A program made the translations under genes and the position numbers. The notes under the pieces are model-generated. The model searched no databases. It was not told the origin of the DNA and saw only the letters and a program-made list of their open reading frames with translations. A stretch of 64,000 nucleotides of DNA from Stereocaulon alpinum (taxonomy: Eukaryota > Ascomycota > Lecanoromycetes > Lecanorales > Stereocaulaceae), in the NCBI GenBank assembly GCA_018257865.1, contig JAEUBA010000001.1, forward strand, positions 558,001 through 622,000, written 5' to 3'. Each line of letters starts with the position of its first letter. The stretch's first letter is position 1. Positions 1-12,050 of this stretch are shown one piece after another.

Positions 1-885
1 GCATCAATGAACCCAGCGATGTGAACGATATCGCGCGTAGCTACATCATCCTCCGTCCCGTGCCTCACGGCGCGAAGCTCGGCGAAGGACCAATTGGCGA
101 TGAGAAGAACGTACGCATGTTGGCTTTGCCGAAGAAAGTCCTGCCAGTGAGTCCGAAAGACCGTTTCATGACGTTTGTGGAGAAGGCGAATGCGAGTTTG
201 GAAGATGTGAAGCAGCAGCTTTCGAGCAGTGACTACTCGACAAAGACCACTGGGGTGAGGCACACGCCTGCTGCTGCACCAATTGGCGAAGGTGTATATG
301 CTATCACCAAGACCGGCCGCGAGACACATCTTGCGTACATCCTCACTGTGCCTTCGGAGATCAATGAAGTCCAGAAAGCTGTCGGACTTCGTCAGCAGGG
401 GAGTTATCTCACGAGCGCCAAGAATCCGAAGTCGGCTTCGCCTGCCAATGCTAGCTTGCCAAAAGGACCTGAGTATCCGCAAGAGTGTGTTTACCTAATG
501 CATCGGCTCGTGATGATTTGCTAAAGTGTTTCATATGTAGGATCATCGATGAGTTCCATGGCCGCGGTTGGATGCCTCTTGAGCCCAAATTGCTCAATTA
601 TGAGAACACGCAGTTCCTGATCACCGGGCATAAGGATCATGCGTTGGAGAAGGCTGCCCAGCCGCAGAATGGTGAAGATCAGAAGGCGGATAAGGAGACC
701 CCGATGGAGGAGTTGGAGAAGTTGGAGCATGAGGATGAGATTCGCGTTGAGCATCTGAAAGGTGAGTAAAACACTATATCACATCAGTGCAGGATATGTG
801 CTAAGGCTGTAAAGGCGATGATTCTGTGTTCATCGACTTGGGGATGAGTGCGAAGGAATACCCCAAGCTTCAGACCACTTGGTAG
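1..885 (+). CDS. Conserved fungal protein, 3' part (5' end outside window)
   Basis: Three exons: 1-484, 541-761 and 815-885. The frame is open from base 3 and gives about 257 residues before the TAG at 883-885. Introns are 485-540 (GTGTGT..TGTAG) and 762-814 (GTGAGT..AAAG), and both keep the frame. I see no catalytic motif. The middle part carries a patch ending RHTPAAAPIGEGVYAITKTG, then a conserved-looking block around GRGWMPLEPKLLNYENTQFL, an acidic stretch of Glu, Lys and Asp, and the ending KEYPKLQTTW. The N-terminus lies upstream, so the start and full length are unknown. Proteins of this pattern occur in filamentous ascomycetes, where I recall vague labels such as BTB-type transcription factor, but nothing here supports that name. 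I treat the function as unknown. The reading frame itself is certain. Confidence 0.8.
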
Positions 886-3081
886 AGTGGTAAAGGGATG
901 TACGCGGTGCGTATTTCCGGAGGAATATTTTTATGGTGGTAACGCATATCGATACAACAACGGAAAATGGTAGGGTAGGCAGGCTCGTATCGGATTCAAA
1001 GGAACAGTTTTTATTCTTGTACATATGGAGGAGTTAAAGTCATCGAACAGGGGATCGCTAAAACGCGACGGAAACCGTAGCAGAGATATTCTATTCTTTA
1101 GCAGAGATTGAAATAAAGATGATGGATTAGCAATACTACCTATGCATACCGTGACACCAAACTCGGTTCCTTTGGAATGTAAAGTTCCAAAAGCATTGCA
1201 ACCAAGACATCTTGAATTCAATTGGCGGGAACCTGTGCTCGAAGGGCAACGAACCTTAATTGGTTCGAAACAGTCACGGATGAAGCTCATACTCGCCTGG
1301 CGCGCCTTTGAGGGGTTTCCTGGTTGGAGTAGTTGAAGAGCCTCGTTGAAAGCGTACGTTCATGACCACATAGGACTATACAAGCGACAAATTGCTTTCT
1401 TCCTGATAGCTGCGCCAGGCTCTCGGATATGCTGTCCGTTGATCTTGACAGATGAACCCTGCACATTAGCCTCTAGAAGTGAACGAATGCAAAGCTGACT
1501 CTATTTCTGCGATAATAAATCCACTTCCGGCAAGTCTCAAAATGGATTCGGGTTCCCACGAAAAGGCTAGGCGCAAGTTGTATTTCGACAATTTGTTCTG
1601 CCTTGCCGAGTGCTCATTTTGGAGCAGTCCAACGTTGGATCAATAACTCCATATGTAATGACTCAGCATCTTTTAAATCTGCTTATTTCTTCAGGGATCA
1701 TTCTCAACTCCTGCCACATTGTCGGCGCCACAGCTGCTGCCGAATCATTACTGAATTCATCATCGAGCATAATCTGAGACACAAATATATAGTGAACACC
1801 GCTCCCTGTAGGAAATCCTCGTTGTTGATAAGGAAGATGCGCTCTTTGCCAATTGAGTGCCTGCCGGGATCATCTCCGTATAACACGACTTTCCTGGTGG
1901 TATACATGATTTGGTATGGAATTCATAAGCGGCGGCGGTGAGTGTTTACAGGAAGTGCTGTCACATGATCAAGCAGATTCAGTCGTATCATCAGAACCTG
2001 TCATCTTGAACCAGGACATCAACTCGCCTTTAAAAAGAGGCAGGGATATGCACACTCTATCCGAGATCTCACAGTTTGGACACCCTTGTATACCTAAGGA
2101 TATGTTGGGACGCGATGTACCGACTCTATGCCGTCTTTCCTCGTATTCAAATGCTAAGCGGAAGTGCCAAGCCGAGAATTATAACGGTTGATGGGAGACT
2201 AGAGAGCGAATCTCCCGCGGACGAAATGAATACGTAGTTCCAGCTGGGAATGAGAGTTGTCTCTGTTGAACTGTCAAGAATACAAGATCCTGCCATATCT
2301 CGGCGAAGCGAGCAAGCCTGCCGTTCAGATAGTATCTCCAGGATGCTGGTCGGCTTTCCAGCTCTTGCTTCTCTCAGGTCTCCGTCCTTACACCTCTGGA
2401 TCTAAGCGTGCACACAAAGCGCTCTGTTGAGCCATGTAGATGGCCCTGTGCTAGCCTTTCAAGCCCTCGAAATCATTCTTATCAACGACATGTGTATTAA
2501 GTACGGGTACCATGTCTCCGGCAGCAAGGCGACATAGGCATTGAGAGAGAGAGAGACGTCAATCTTGCTTGACTTGCATTCCATCCAATGGTAATGGGAC
2601 GACGAACTCGGTCTATTTCGTTGAACAGGACGTAGATAGTAGAGAGCTGTACTCCAATGTGGTAGACTTGGAGCACGACTCCATACCGCGCCTTTGACAC
2701 AAGCAGAGAGTCAGTGGAAGTACAAAGCTCCACAGGGCTGATGTCCTAGAAAGCAAAGTAAGGATGTCTCAAGGCAGATTCAGGCGTAGCGTTGGTGAGA
2801 GTTGAGGTAGTCTGTTCGGGAGAGGGATTTGCATCTAGATTAGGCGGCATTCATGGCTGCGGTGCTAGTGAACAGCCCTGCGACCTTTACTGCTTCGAAG
2901 ATCAGCTTCCCTTGTCACTGTCGTATCACCCATCCCTTCACTGCTACCACTCCCTAAACTCCCGCCTCTCAAGCCTTTCACGTCGGTATTGTTATGGCGT
3001 TCTGCATGTTGTTTCCTTGACACGCGATGAGCTACAGTCACCTATCGCATTGAAGGTCCCACAGGGAATGACAGGGAAAAC
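886..3081. other. Gene-poor stretch between gene 1 and CFT2
   Basis: About 2.2 kb with only short, overlapping open frames on both strands, none of which joins into a convincing spliced protein. It should hold the 3' UTR of the first gene and the promoter of CFT2. I see no repeat, tRNA or mobile element in it. Confidence 0.5.
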
Positions 3082-6000
3082 ATGTTTCAATTCACGCCCC
3101 TACTCGGCGCTCAGTCAGCTTCTCCAGCCTCACAATCACTCTTGGAGCTAGATGGAGGAGTTAAGGTCCTTATAGATGTTGGGTGGGATGAGAATTTCGA
3201 TGTAGCAAAGCTCAAGGAACTTGAAAGGTAGGTCTTCTGCAGAGGCGAATAGGCCCCAGAACACAACCCTGAGCTTTGTTTGAGCTATGGGGATTGCTTG
3301 TATGCTATAGATACGAACAATTTAATCCATGTTATCCTCCGTGTGGTTCCCAAGCTTGATGAAGTCTTGTCGTGCTCTTGACTAACAGCGTTGCGTATAG
3401 ACATGTGTCAACTCTTTCTCTAATCCTCCTCACTCACGCGACTCCAGCTCACATAGCAGCCTTCGCGCATTGCTGCAAGCATTTCCCATCATTCACCCAG
3501 ATACCTGTCTATGCCACGTCACCTGTCATCTCACTTGGTCGCACGCTCCTGCAAGACATCTACTCATCCTCGCCTCTTGCTGCCACCATAATACCTCAAA
3601 GCTTGCTCTCGGACAGCTCGCTCTCTTACTCATCTTCAATTACAGACGACGCCCCCAAAATTCTTCTACAACCGCCTACGACCGAAGAGATCGCCTCCTA
3701 CTTCGCTCGTATACACCCTCTCAAATACTCCCAACCTCATCAACCTATACCTTCGCCCTTCTCACCACCCTTGAATGACTTGACTATCACAGCATACAAT
3801 GCAGGACATACGTTGGGGGGTACGATATGGCGGATACAACATGGTATGGAATCAATCGTCTACGCGGTGGACTGGAATCAAGCACGAGAGAACGTCCTTG
3901 CTGGTGCTGCATGGCTTGGTGGATCTGGCGGCGGAGGTGCTGAGGTGATTGAGGAGCTCCGGAAACCCACCGCACTGGTGTGTAGTGCGAGAGGAGCAGA
4001 AAGGAATGCCATGGCTGGCGGGCGTAAGAAGCGGGACGATCTACTTCTAGACATGATCCGTAGCACCGTTGCAAAAGGGGGAACAGTATTGATCCCCACC
4101 GATACTAGTGCCAGGGTTCTCGAATTGGCCTATATCCTAGAGCATGCGTGGCGAAAAGAGATCTCGGACAATACGAGCGACAGCCCTTTCCGAAGAACCA
4201 AGCTCTATCTGGCCAGCAAGAATGTTGGCGCGACAATGAGATATGCGCGGAGTATGCTCGAATGGATGGACGAGAACGTTGTACGTGAGTTTGAAGGCGA
4301 GCCCCAGAATCCAGGCAATCGGCAGCACAAGCGCAACCAGAGCAAGCAATTCAATCAAGACCCCGTGAACCATGCACAAGGAAAAACAAATACGCCTTTT
4401 GACTTTAGATACATGAAGCTAGTTGAAAGTCGCAAACGCGTTGAGCGCTTGATCTCCACTCAAGGCCCCCGAGTCATTCTTGCAAGCGACACTGCTTTAG
4501 AGTGGGGCTTCTCTAAGGATATCCTGCAGCGTATCGCCGCAGATCCCAGTAATATGGTTATTCTCACCGAGGACTATGGCATCGAGAATGCAGACAACGA
4601 CGCTAACACTAGCCTTGCTACCACACTCCTGAAGTGGTATCATGAACGCAGAGACGGCGTAGCAGTGGAGACAGGCCAAGATGGTCAGAATCTTGAACAG
4701 GTCTACACTGGCGGTCGTGGTCTACGATTCAACGAGGTACAGAGTGTGCCCCTCGAAGGCAAAGAGCTTTTGCTATACCAGCAATATCTTGCGTCACTCA
4801 GGCAATCACAGAATTTTTCACGGTTAAGCAATGGAACGGCATTGGAAAACTCAGCTGATGCTGTTGATGATACTTCCTCTACAAGTTCCTCATCCTCTGA
4901 GGAGTCTGACCCAGAGCGGCAGGGGCGGGCGCTGAACACCACTGCCAAGACTGCACGTATCAATCGCAACAAGACGGAGCTCGGAAAGGTGGAATTGGGG
5001 GTCAACATCCTCCTCCGACAACCAGGGGTTTACGACTATGATGTCCGTGGGAAGAAGGGCAGAGAGCAGATGTTCCCATTTGTCAACAAGCGAAGGCGAG
5101 GTGACGACTTTGGCGACGTGATCCGGCCCGAGGACTACCTACGGGCTGAAGAACGCGACGAGATTGACGGTCAAGATATGCGAGAAGCTGATCCTCGAAA
5201 GCAAGCAGGCTTTGGCCAGAAGCGAAAGTGGCAAGACTCAGGATTACAAATGAACGGCATGCGACAACTCGATGGCCCGAACAAACGACGGCAGCCTGGC
5301 AAGGCTTCAGCCAACGGCAACTTGCCTAGCAGTATCCTGGATGATCCGGTTGATGGTCATGGCAATCTGGAAGAGAATGACTCCCTGGACGAATCTGACG
5401 ATGAGTCCGAGGAAGCTGCTGTCGGACCTACAAAGATTACTTTCAGTACCACCACCGTGGAAGCAAATATTAGGATCGCTTATGTAGACTTCGCAGGACT
5501 CCACGACCAGCGAAGCTTGTCCAATCTGGTTCCCCTGATACAACCGAAGAAGCTCGTGCTCGTTGCAGGTAGTGTTTCGGAGACTACTACTCTCGCCCAA
5601 GATCTGAAGCAGAAGTTGAAGACAGAAGCGGTGGATGATACTAGCAAAACGACTGAATTCGTGTTCACACCTTCTGTCGGTCAGACAGTTGACGTCAGTG
5701 TGGATACTAATGCCTGGACTGTCAGGCTAAGTGAAGCTCTAGCTCGGCGCCTGCATTGGCAAAATGTTAGAGGCCTCGGCGTCGTAACGCTAATGGGCCG
5801 TTTGGCAGCAACGTCGCTGCATGAATTACCTCCAGACGTCAGCATCAGGAAGAAGCTAAAGACAGCGAATGATGAAGCTGAAGAATCGAAACTTAGCGAT
5901 ATCCCATCAACATCGGAGAGAACCCCCGAGCTTGCACCTACCCTGGATGTGCTACCTGCAAATATGGTGACAGCAACGCGTTCAGTTGCTCAACCATTGC

Positions 6001-6251
6001 ACGTAGGAGACCTGCGATTAGCGGATCTAAGGAAGCTTCTCCAGTCTACAGGACACAGCGCTGAGTTCAGGGGTGAAGGAACGCTATTGGTAGACGGACT
6101 CGTAGCCGTGAGGAAATCTGGTACGGGCAAGATCGAAGTTGAGGGGGCCGGTCTGAACTTACCGGATCTCCGGGCCAGGACCTTCGAGGGTTCTTTCTAT
6201 GCTGTGAAACGGAAGATCTACGATGGTTTAGCCGTGATTGCTGGTGGCTAA
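3082..6251 (+). CDS. CFT2: Cleavage and polyadenylation factor subunit 2 (CPSF100 homologue)
   Basis: Two exons, 3082-3227 and 3401-6251, give 998 residues. The intron (3228-3400, 173 bases) has GTAGGT, an ACTAAC branch at 3381 and an acceptor GTATAG, and joins codon AG|A exactly. The N-terminus MFQFTPLLGAQSASPASQSL followed by LIDVGWDENFD is typical of Cft2. This is a metallo-beta-lactamase/beta-CASP protein of the pre-mRNA 3' end processing complex in the nucleus. The metal-binding HxHxDH motif of the catalytic paralogue (CPSF73/Ysh1) is replaced by LLTHATPAHI, as expected for the non-catalytic CPSF100 subunit. A long charged low-complexity insert (Ser, Asp, Glu, Lys and Arg rich, about residues 540-720) splits the beta-CASP part from a conserved C-terminal domain ending AVKRKIYDGLAVIAGG. 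Identification is strong. Confidence 0.95.
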
Positions 6252-6942
6252 TTTTAGAACGTGGAGTTCATATGATTGCTGTGGTACAACCTCGATATCC
6301 TCAGCCATCTTGATGTACCCGACATGTGGAGAGCGAATCTGTATCATCATGCGACAATGCAGACTGTGTGACTAAAGCTGCGAAATCGCAACGGTTCGAA
6401 AGCGCTCCCTGCGGTTATTCGAGAGTGCTTATTGGCCTGTGTTGCGCGGTACACAGTCAATATACGAGCTGCTGACCGAGTTGGAAGCGTGTCCAACTCC
6501 TGCTGCCTCCATTTCTGACTCCGTTACTAATTGTGTGCTCTACGGCCGTTACAGATATGGGTTTCAGCCCAAATGGCAGTAGATTTCCAATGTTGATAGG
6601 CTGCAAGACACTCGAGCACAAGACGATAGAGCACCTCTTGTCTCCGTTCTGGTGCTGTACTTCTCATGATCGTCATCTCTGCGGTGCATGCTGAATACTA
6701 TATCTTTCGTGAAAATCCCCTACAAACATGTTCCATCTCCAAGCATCCCCTTCCACGCAAAGCAAACTTTGAACAACCTCAGACCTTAAGTAACAGAACT
6801 TGCAGATATACCCGAACTTGCAAACAGCCTACCTTCGTGTACATTTTCGTACTCATCGGCATATAAAGTCTTGTGACTCCCTGGAGGTACAGCGTCATAC
6901 TCATCGTTTCCTTCATAAAACTCGTCTCTCCCTCCATCAACA
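6252..6942. other. Intergenic region, CFT2 3' side and promoter of the next gene
   Basis: About 690 bases without a supported gene. Its right end carries a TATA-like box and is the likely promoter of the proline-rich gene at 6943. Confidence 0.5.
6862..6867 (+). promoter_or_regulatory. TATA-like box
   Basis: TATAAA lies 81 bases upstream of the ATG at 6943 in an otherwise mixed-composition promoter. The position fits a core promoter with a short leader. It is a sequence match only. Confidence 0.45.
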
Positions 6943-7715
6943 ATGGCAGCACCAAATCACTACAGAACCTTGACCGGCTTACCTCCCAACGGTGGAGTCC
7001 CTCCAAATCGCATGTTTGTCCAAGCACCTATGCCTCCACCACCAGATAACGGTCCCCCACATGGCGGACGTGTCCCCAACAGAGGACAACCTCCTCCCTA
7101 TGCAGCTTATGGTGGTAAGTTGGCCTAAAATGTTCACATTTCTTGGAACTGACTCCATCTTGAGACCCCTTTGGTATAGTTCTTTACCCGGATTACCAAC
7201 CATATCCTGTCCCCTACCCTGTCCCGGCACCCTACCCTGTGGCTGCTGTTCCCGCTGTGTGTCCCCTTCTAATGGGATTAGCCCCTCCGCCAGCGGCTCC
7301 TCCAGCTCTTCCAGCTGCGGCACCGGCTTATGCACCCTACGAACCTCCTGGGCAATATGTCGATGGCCACCAACTGGTAGGGCCCGGATACACATATATC
7401 CCTACCAAGGACAACGTGAAGATACACTTCATCGGGGATGGATCCCGGCCGTGCGACTATGCAGGGGACTTCAACATACCTTTTGACTACAGCGTGCACC
7501 TGGTCCCCTGCAACATGACTATTCGCGAGCTCATGACGCAGCTTGGAATGCCGGAAGACGGAGACAAGGGCCTGACCGAGGTGATTAAAACTGGGGGCAA
7601 TACTTGGCAGGCCGGGGACACATTTACCTATCATGGTGCAGCGCATGATCGGACTTTAGGCCAAATTGGGTGGACAGCTGCAAAGGGGACAGTTTGGGTG
7701 TGCATTAAGCGGTGA
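6943..7715 (+). CDS. Uncharacterised proline-rich protein with conserved C-terminal domain
   Basis: Exons 6943-7114 and 7180-7715 give 235 residues. The 65-base intron (GTAAGT..TATAG) joins codon G|TT. The N-terminal half (about residues 1-125) is Pro, Ala, Tyr and Gly rich, with PYPVPYPVPAPYPV-type runs, and looks disordered. The C-terminal 100 residues are of ordinary composition and look folded: a stretch around IHFIGDGSRPCDYAGDFNIP, then MTIRELMTQLGMPEDGD and a final TVWVCIKR. I see no signal peptide, membrane segment or catalytic motif. The TIRELMTQLG pattern is reminiscent of a ubiquitin-like or PB1-like fold, but that is a guess. The function is unknown. Frame, intron and TATA-like box make it a real gene. 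Confidence 0.8.
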
Positions 7716-8691
7716 ACGGGTAGGAAAGTTGAGGGTGTTACGGTATGTTGAAGGTGGGGGTTTATGCATCAGGTCATGGTGAAGAGAGACAATAGCTCTT
7801 CTCAGGTTGCTGGATGTGTTGGCGATCTAAGTTCAAATGTTGAGCGTGTAAGTCTAAGGTAGTCTGTGATAGTTGATCTATGGATCGTTGGATTGGGCTT
7901 CTCAAACATGCCTGCTTTCAAAGCATTCAATGCTTCACGTGGTCAGATTCTGTCCCACAACTTTGGCATATTGGACGGCCTTGTACGACAGTTCTCGGGC
8001 AACATTATTATTCTCCCAAGATTTGTCCTTTCTCTGCTTACTTGCTTGTTATTATTGTTTGTGTTTGTGCTTCCTCAGTTGCAAAGTCGCCTTTCGCTCC
8101 ACGGGTACACATCGGAAGGAGCTGCCCGGAAGAGTAAAGCTGGGCTTGAGCTAGGTAGGGTAGCAGTGGCGATCCCTACGGCACATGTCTTGACCCCGCG
8201 GGTACTAAGTACCAACTAACCCCACTTTCCCCTCTATTCTACCAATTGAGCCCCCTAACCATGACACCTTATCTCCTACAAGTTAACCACTTGTCTATAT
8301 CTCCTATCAAGCCTATCTGCACATTTACCGAAAAGACGTTACGCTTGCCTGAAACGGGCAGGGCCATGCGATGGTTGTTTCTTGCCAGAGGTAAGGGTAT
8401 TCCTAACAAACGAGCGAGTGTCGCCCTAGAGTTGCCCCGGAACACAACAGCTCATCTTCTAACCCTCTTCCTCTTCCTCTTCTCCTTCTCCTTCTCCACC
8501 TCTAATCCTTTCGTACGCTTCTCTTATAACCTACGCTTCTCTTGTAACGTACGAGAGCCGACCTATAGCTACACAAGATATCTATTCCATCGCTCTACTT
8601 GATATATATCATCGTTCATATTCCGATTTCTTTGTCTTCCTTTTTTCGTTGAACTGCTTTTAAGGCCAGGCAACCCCCCAACTATCCCATC
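7716..8691. other. Long promoter region of the amine oxidase gene
   Basis: About 975 bases. Small open frames here (for example 7866-8219) overlap in three frames and carry no recognisable domain. The right half has a CT-rich run (about 8455-8500) and a group of GATA-type sites, which fits the regulated promoter of the amine oxidase gene. Confidence 0.5.
8269..8318 (-). promoter_or_regulatory. Cluster of three GATA-factor (AreA/Nit2-type) sites
   Basis: TTATCT (8269-8274), CTATCA (8304-8309) and CTATCT (8313-8318) are three HGATAR matches, read on the minus strand, within 50 bases. They lie about 375-425 bases upstream of the amine oxidase ATG. Fungal amine catabolic genes are commonly activated by GATA factors under nitrogen limitation. 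Binding here is inferred from pattern and context only. Confidence 0.4.
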
Positions 8692-10956
8692 ATGTCGACC
8701 GAGCAAGTTTCAATCGCTCCAATGGCTGCATCAATCAAGCAGATCTCTGCTCATCCTCTTTGCCCTGTCACTGCTTCTGAGATCAAGCGTTCTGCTGAGC
8801 TCATCAGAAACCTCTATCCTTCCAAGACAAACTTCCAATTCAAAGCTATCACGCTTGAGGAGCCTGAAAAGACCCAACTAGTGCCGTACCTGGAAGCTGA
8901 GCACAAGGGTGCCAGGCTGCCAAAGATCGATAGAAAAGTCTTTGTTTCTTATTATCTACGCAACACTGTAAGCAAGAACGGAAAAGGAGCATGCACGTCC
9001 ATGTCCAAATAACGATCGACTGATTTTCACGTTCTAAGGACAAATTCCATGAAGCTATCGTCAATCTCTCGCAGGGCCGGGTAGAGAGCAATGTTCGGCT
9101 GGGTGCCAACATCCACGGTCCTGGAGACTGGCAGGAGATCCTACTAATCGAGAAAATCGCTCTCGAAGATGAGGGCGTGAAAGCGGAAATAGCTAAATTG
9201 GGGCTCCCAGAAGGAACTGCAATTGTCAGCGATCCATGGATATATGGTATGAGTTTCTACACAAACTAAGTCAACCAATCCGCTATCTCACACAACCTAG
9301 GTTCTGACGGTGTCAATGATGACCGACGAATGTACCAATGCTTTCTCTACATGAGAGATCCGAATGACCCAGCGAATCTCGATTCGAACCATTACGCTTT
9401 TCCGCTTGCTATCTCCCCAGTGGTAGACTGCGTGGAATGGAAAGTGATTCGAATCGACATCTGTCCTACTGGTGCCGGCTTCGAGACTAAGCCAACCCAA
9501 CATCTGTCGATACCGCCACCAAATGAATATTCAGCGGACCGCCAAAAGCTGAGGACAGACTTGAAGCCGCTGAACGTTGTGCAACCCGAAGGTGCAAGCT
9601 TTAAGGTGACTCAATCAGGGGAGACTGGACATGTCATTGAATGGCAAAAGTGGTCATTCCGCGTAGGTTTCAACCAAAGGGAAGGGATGGTGCTTTACGA
9701 TGTGAGTTTAGCATGGGAACGAGTTGAAGTCTCACTAGTGCTAAACATGTCAGGTTCGCTACAATGGGCGAAGTCTCTTCTATCGCCTTGCTCTCTCAGA
9801 CATGAACATTCCCTACGCTGACCCTCGGCATCCTTTCCACAAGAAAGCGGCCTTCGATCTTGGTGATGCTGGTGCCGGCACCATGGCTAACAATCTGAAG
9901 CTAGGCTGCGATTGCCTTGGTTCCATCCACTACCTGAGCGCTGTCCTCTCCACCGACGAGGGTAATGCTCACCCAATGGACAACGTCGTCTGCATCCATG
10001 AGCAAGACGCTGGCATCGGCTGGAAACATACGAACTACCGTACAGGCATAGCAGGGATAACGCGAAGTCGAGAACTTGTTGTGCAATCTATCATCACCGT
10101 TGCTAACTACGAATACATCATGGCTTTCATATTCAACCAAGCCGGTGAGGTAACGTATGAAGTCCGAGCCACCGGCATTGTTAGCACTCAGCCCATCGAT
10201 GAAGGCGTCGAAGTACCTTGGGGAACCGTCGTCCACCCAGGCGTGCTCGCAACACATCACCAGCACATCTTCTCCCTTCGCGTCGATCCTGCCATCGACG
10301 GCCACGCCAATAGCCTTGCGTATGACGAAGTCCATCCCATGCCCATTTCTGATTTCAACCCTCACGGCATCGGCTACACCGTTTCTGAAACCACTGTTGA
10401 GAGATCTGCCGGCCTCGATACAGACTACAACACTAACCGGACCTACAAGATACAGAACAACTTCTCCCGCAATCCCATTAATGGCAAACCAGTTGCATAC
10501 AAGATCCACGCCCCTGCTTTCCAGAAAATGGTCGCCGATCCCAGCTCCTTCCACCACAAACGTGCCGAGTTCGCTGATCACAACATCTACGTCACCAAAT
10601 ACCATGACGACGAACTCTTCGCTGGCGGCAAATACACCAATCAATCTCGTGGCGGTGCCGGCGTTCGTGCCTGGGCTGACCGCAAAGAGAATGTCGTCGA
10701 CGAGGACATTGTGGTTTGGGTGCAATTTGGCGTACAGCATGTTGTGCGCATCGAAGACTTCCCTGTTATGCCTTGCGAGATCATCAAAGTATCATTGAAG
10801 CCGATGAATTTCTTTGACAAGAATCCTGCTCTCGATGTGCCCCCAAGTAACCAGGAGTTCAATCGCAGTACTGAGGTCACACAGAAGAAGCATATGCAGC
10901 CGGTTGTGGAGTCGAAGGTTGGTGAATGCTGCACGCCTACCAGCAGCAAGCTCTAG
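8692..10956 (+). CDS. Copper amine oxidase, peroxisomal
   Basis: Four exons, 8692-8967, 9039-9246, 9301-9701 and 9754-10956, give 695 residues. All introns are short GT..AG introns and the frame closes. The enzyme oxidatively deaminates primary amines to aldehydes with release of ammonia and H2O2, allowing amines to serve as nitrogen source. The topaquinone precursor is Tyr414 in the motif ANYEY. The likely catalytic base is Asp330 in AAFDLGDAGAG. The three copper ligands appear as His464 and His466 (THHQHIF) and His624 (FGVQHVVRIEDFPVMP). The final block FFDKNPALDVPP is a family hallmark. There is no signal peptide, and the protein ends in SKL, a canonical type 1 peroxisomal signal, consistent with H2O2 release inside peroxisomes. 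The GATA-site cluster upstream suggests nitrogen regulation. Length and motifs match the family fully. Confidence 0.97.
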
Positions 10957-12050
10957 GTAAGCTATTGAACACTGAATGCGATGATTTACGGCCATATTCT
11001 ACTATCTAAGTACGCGATGATTTGGAGTTGGAGATAGATAGGATCTATGTGGGAATGGTTGAGTGCGGTGGGCACGTACCATTTAAGATTGATATTTACT
11101 ACCTTGCCATTTAATATGACTACTTTCTGTCTCTCTTATCTTCAACCATGATGTATAATTGTACCTTGCGTTGAGATAAGTCCAGCAGTCCTTTCTTCAA
11201 CTTTCAAAGAGGCCTGAAGATACATCATGCCCACCCTAACAAGTCTTGTTCTACATCCGCTTAAGAACCCGCTAAAGAGAGATTCCCAGTTTCATATTTC
11301 CTTGAAAAAATTGATCCATCTCTGACCTTGTCAGACAGCCGAAATGGCACATACTTACAGATGCTGTCCCATTATCCTCGCTATATCTCATATCCACCTT
11401 AGAGCCCCCAAACCAGTAATCCGCTGACCCTTTGCCCATGATCCCAGGCTTTGACCTTGGGAGAAATGGGCTTGTAAGCTACGTTTGCTTACTGAAGCAC
11501 AGAAACGAGTCATGGTACTCGGTTCCCGGCTCTTGAGGAGTTATGAGTCTATCTTGTCAACGTCGGTCATGAAGAAAATGAAAGTCGAACTCTTAGATGC
11601 GAACCGGGATAGTTTTAAAGATACCATACCTATCAGATGGGATTCTGGTGTTTAGAGATGTTTGAAACGGCACTACCATTTTCATCATCGTGGAATTGAT
11701 GTTAATGTTGGCTACTGAGTTTGAAGGTTTTGGGAGTGGGTATGATGATGATGATAGGATGCTGAATAGACTGGGTATTTGGATTGCGCTGATTGAGAGC
11801 GTGGGTGGCGAGTGGTTGAAGAGAACTGAGAGGGTCAAGAGTGTTTCGAGGAGGTTGGGCTTGGGCTTGGGCATGGGCATGGGCATGGGCATGGGCAATG
11901 TTGAAGAATTCTTGTTTAACCAGGTAATGCTAGAACTCCGTTTGGTGAATGTGATAAACATACTATACCCAACGCCTCCCAACCCTATGCAAAGCTTCCC
12001 ATATCATCCATCCTTTCCCCTCCCCCCGTCCCTACCCCACCCACCCCCTC
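10957..12050. other. Convergent intergenic region with low-complexity repeat
   Basis: About 1.1 kb between the amine oxidase stop and the stop of the minus-strand methyltransferase gene. It should hold both 3' UTRs. It contains a hexanucleotide repeat (11855-11896) and a C/T-rich run at about 12015-12060. The overlapping frames at 11593-12073 are a by-product of this low complexity. Confidence 0.5.
11855..11896. repeat. Hexanucleotide tandem repeat, 7 units
   Basis: Three copies of TTGGGC (11855-11872) are followed by four copies of ATGGGC (11873-11896) with no gaps. It is a short minisatellite-like tract outside any supported gene. Confidence 0.9.

Noticed and set aside
9901..10740. A 279-codon open frame on the strand opposite the amine oxidase
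   Set aside because: It mirrors the main coding exon of a fully supported gene, has repetitive Val/Asp/Gly composition from the complement of its codons, and shows no domain.
10157..10798. A 213-codon plus-strand frame inside the amine oxidase gene
   Set aside because: It is a +1 shadow frame, rich in Ser, Thr and Pro, created by the codon pattern of the real exon.
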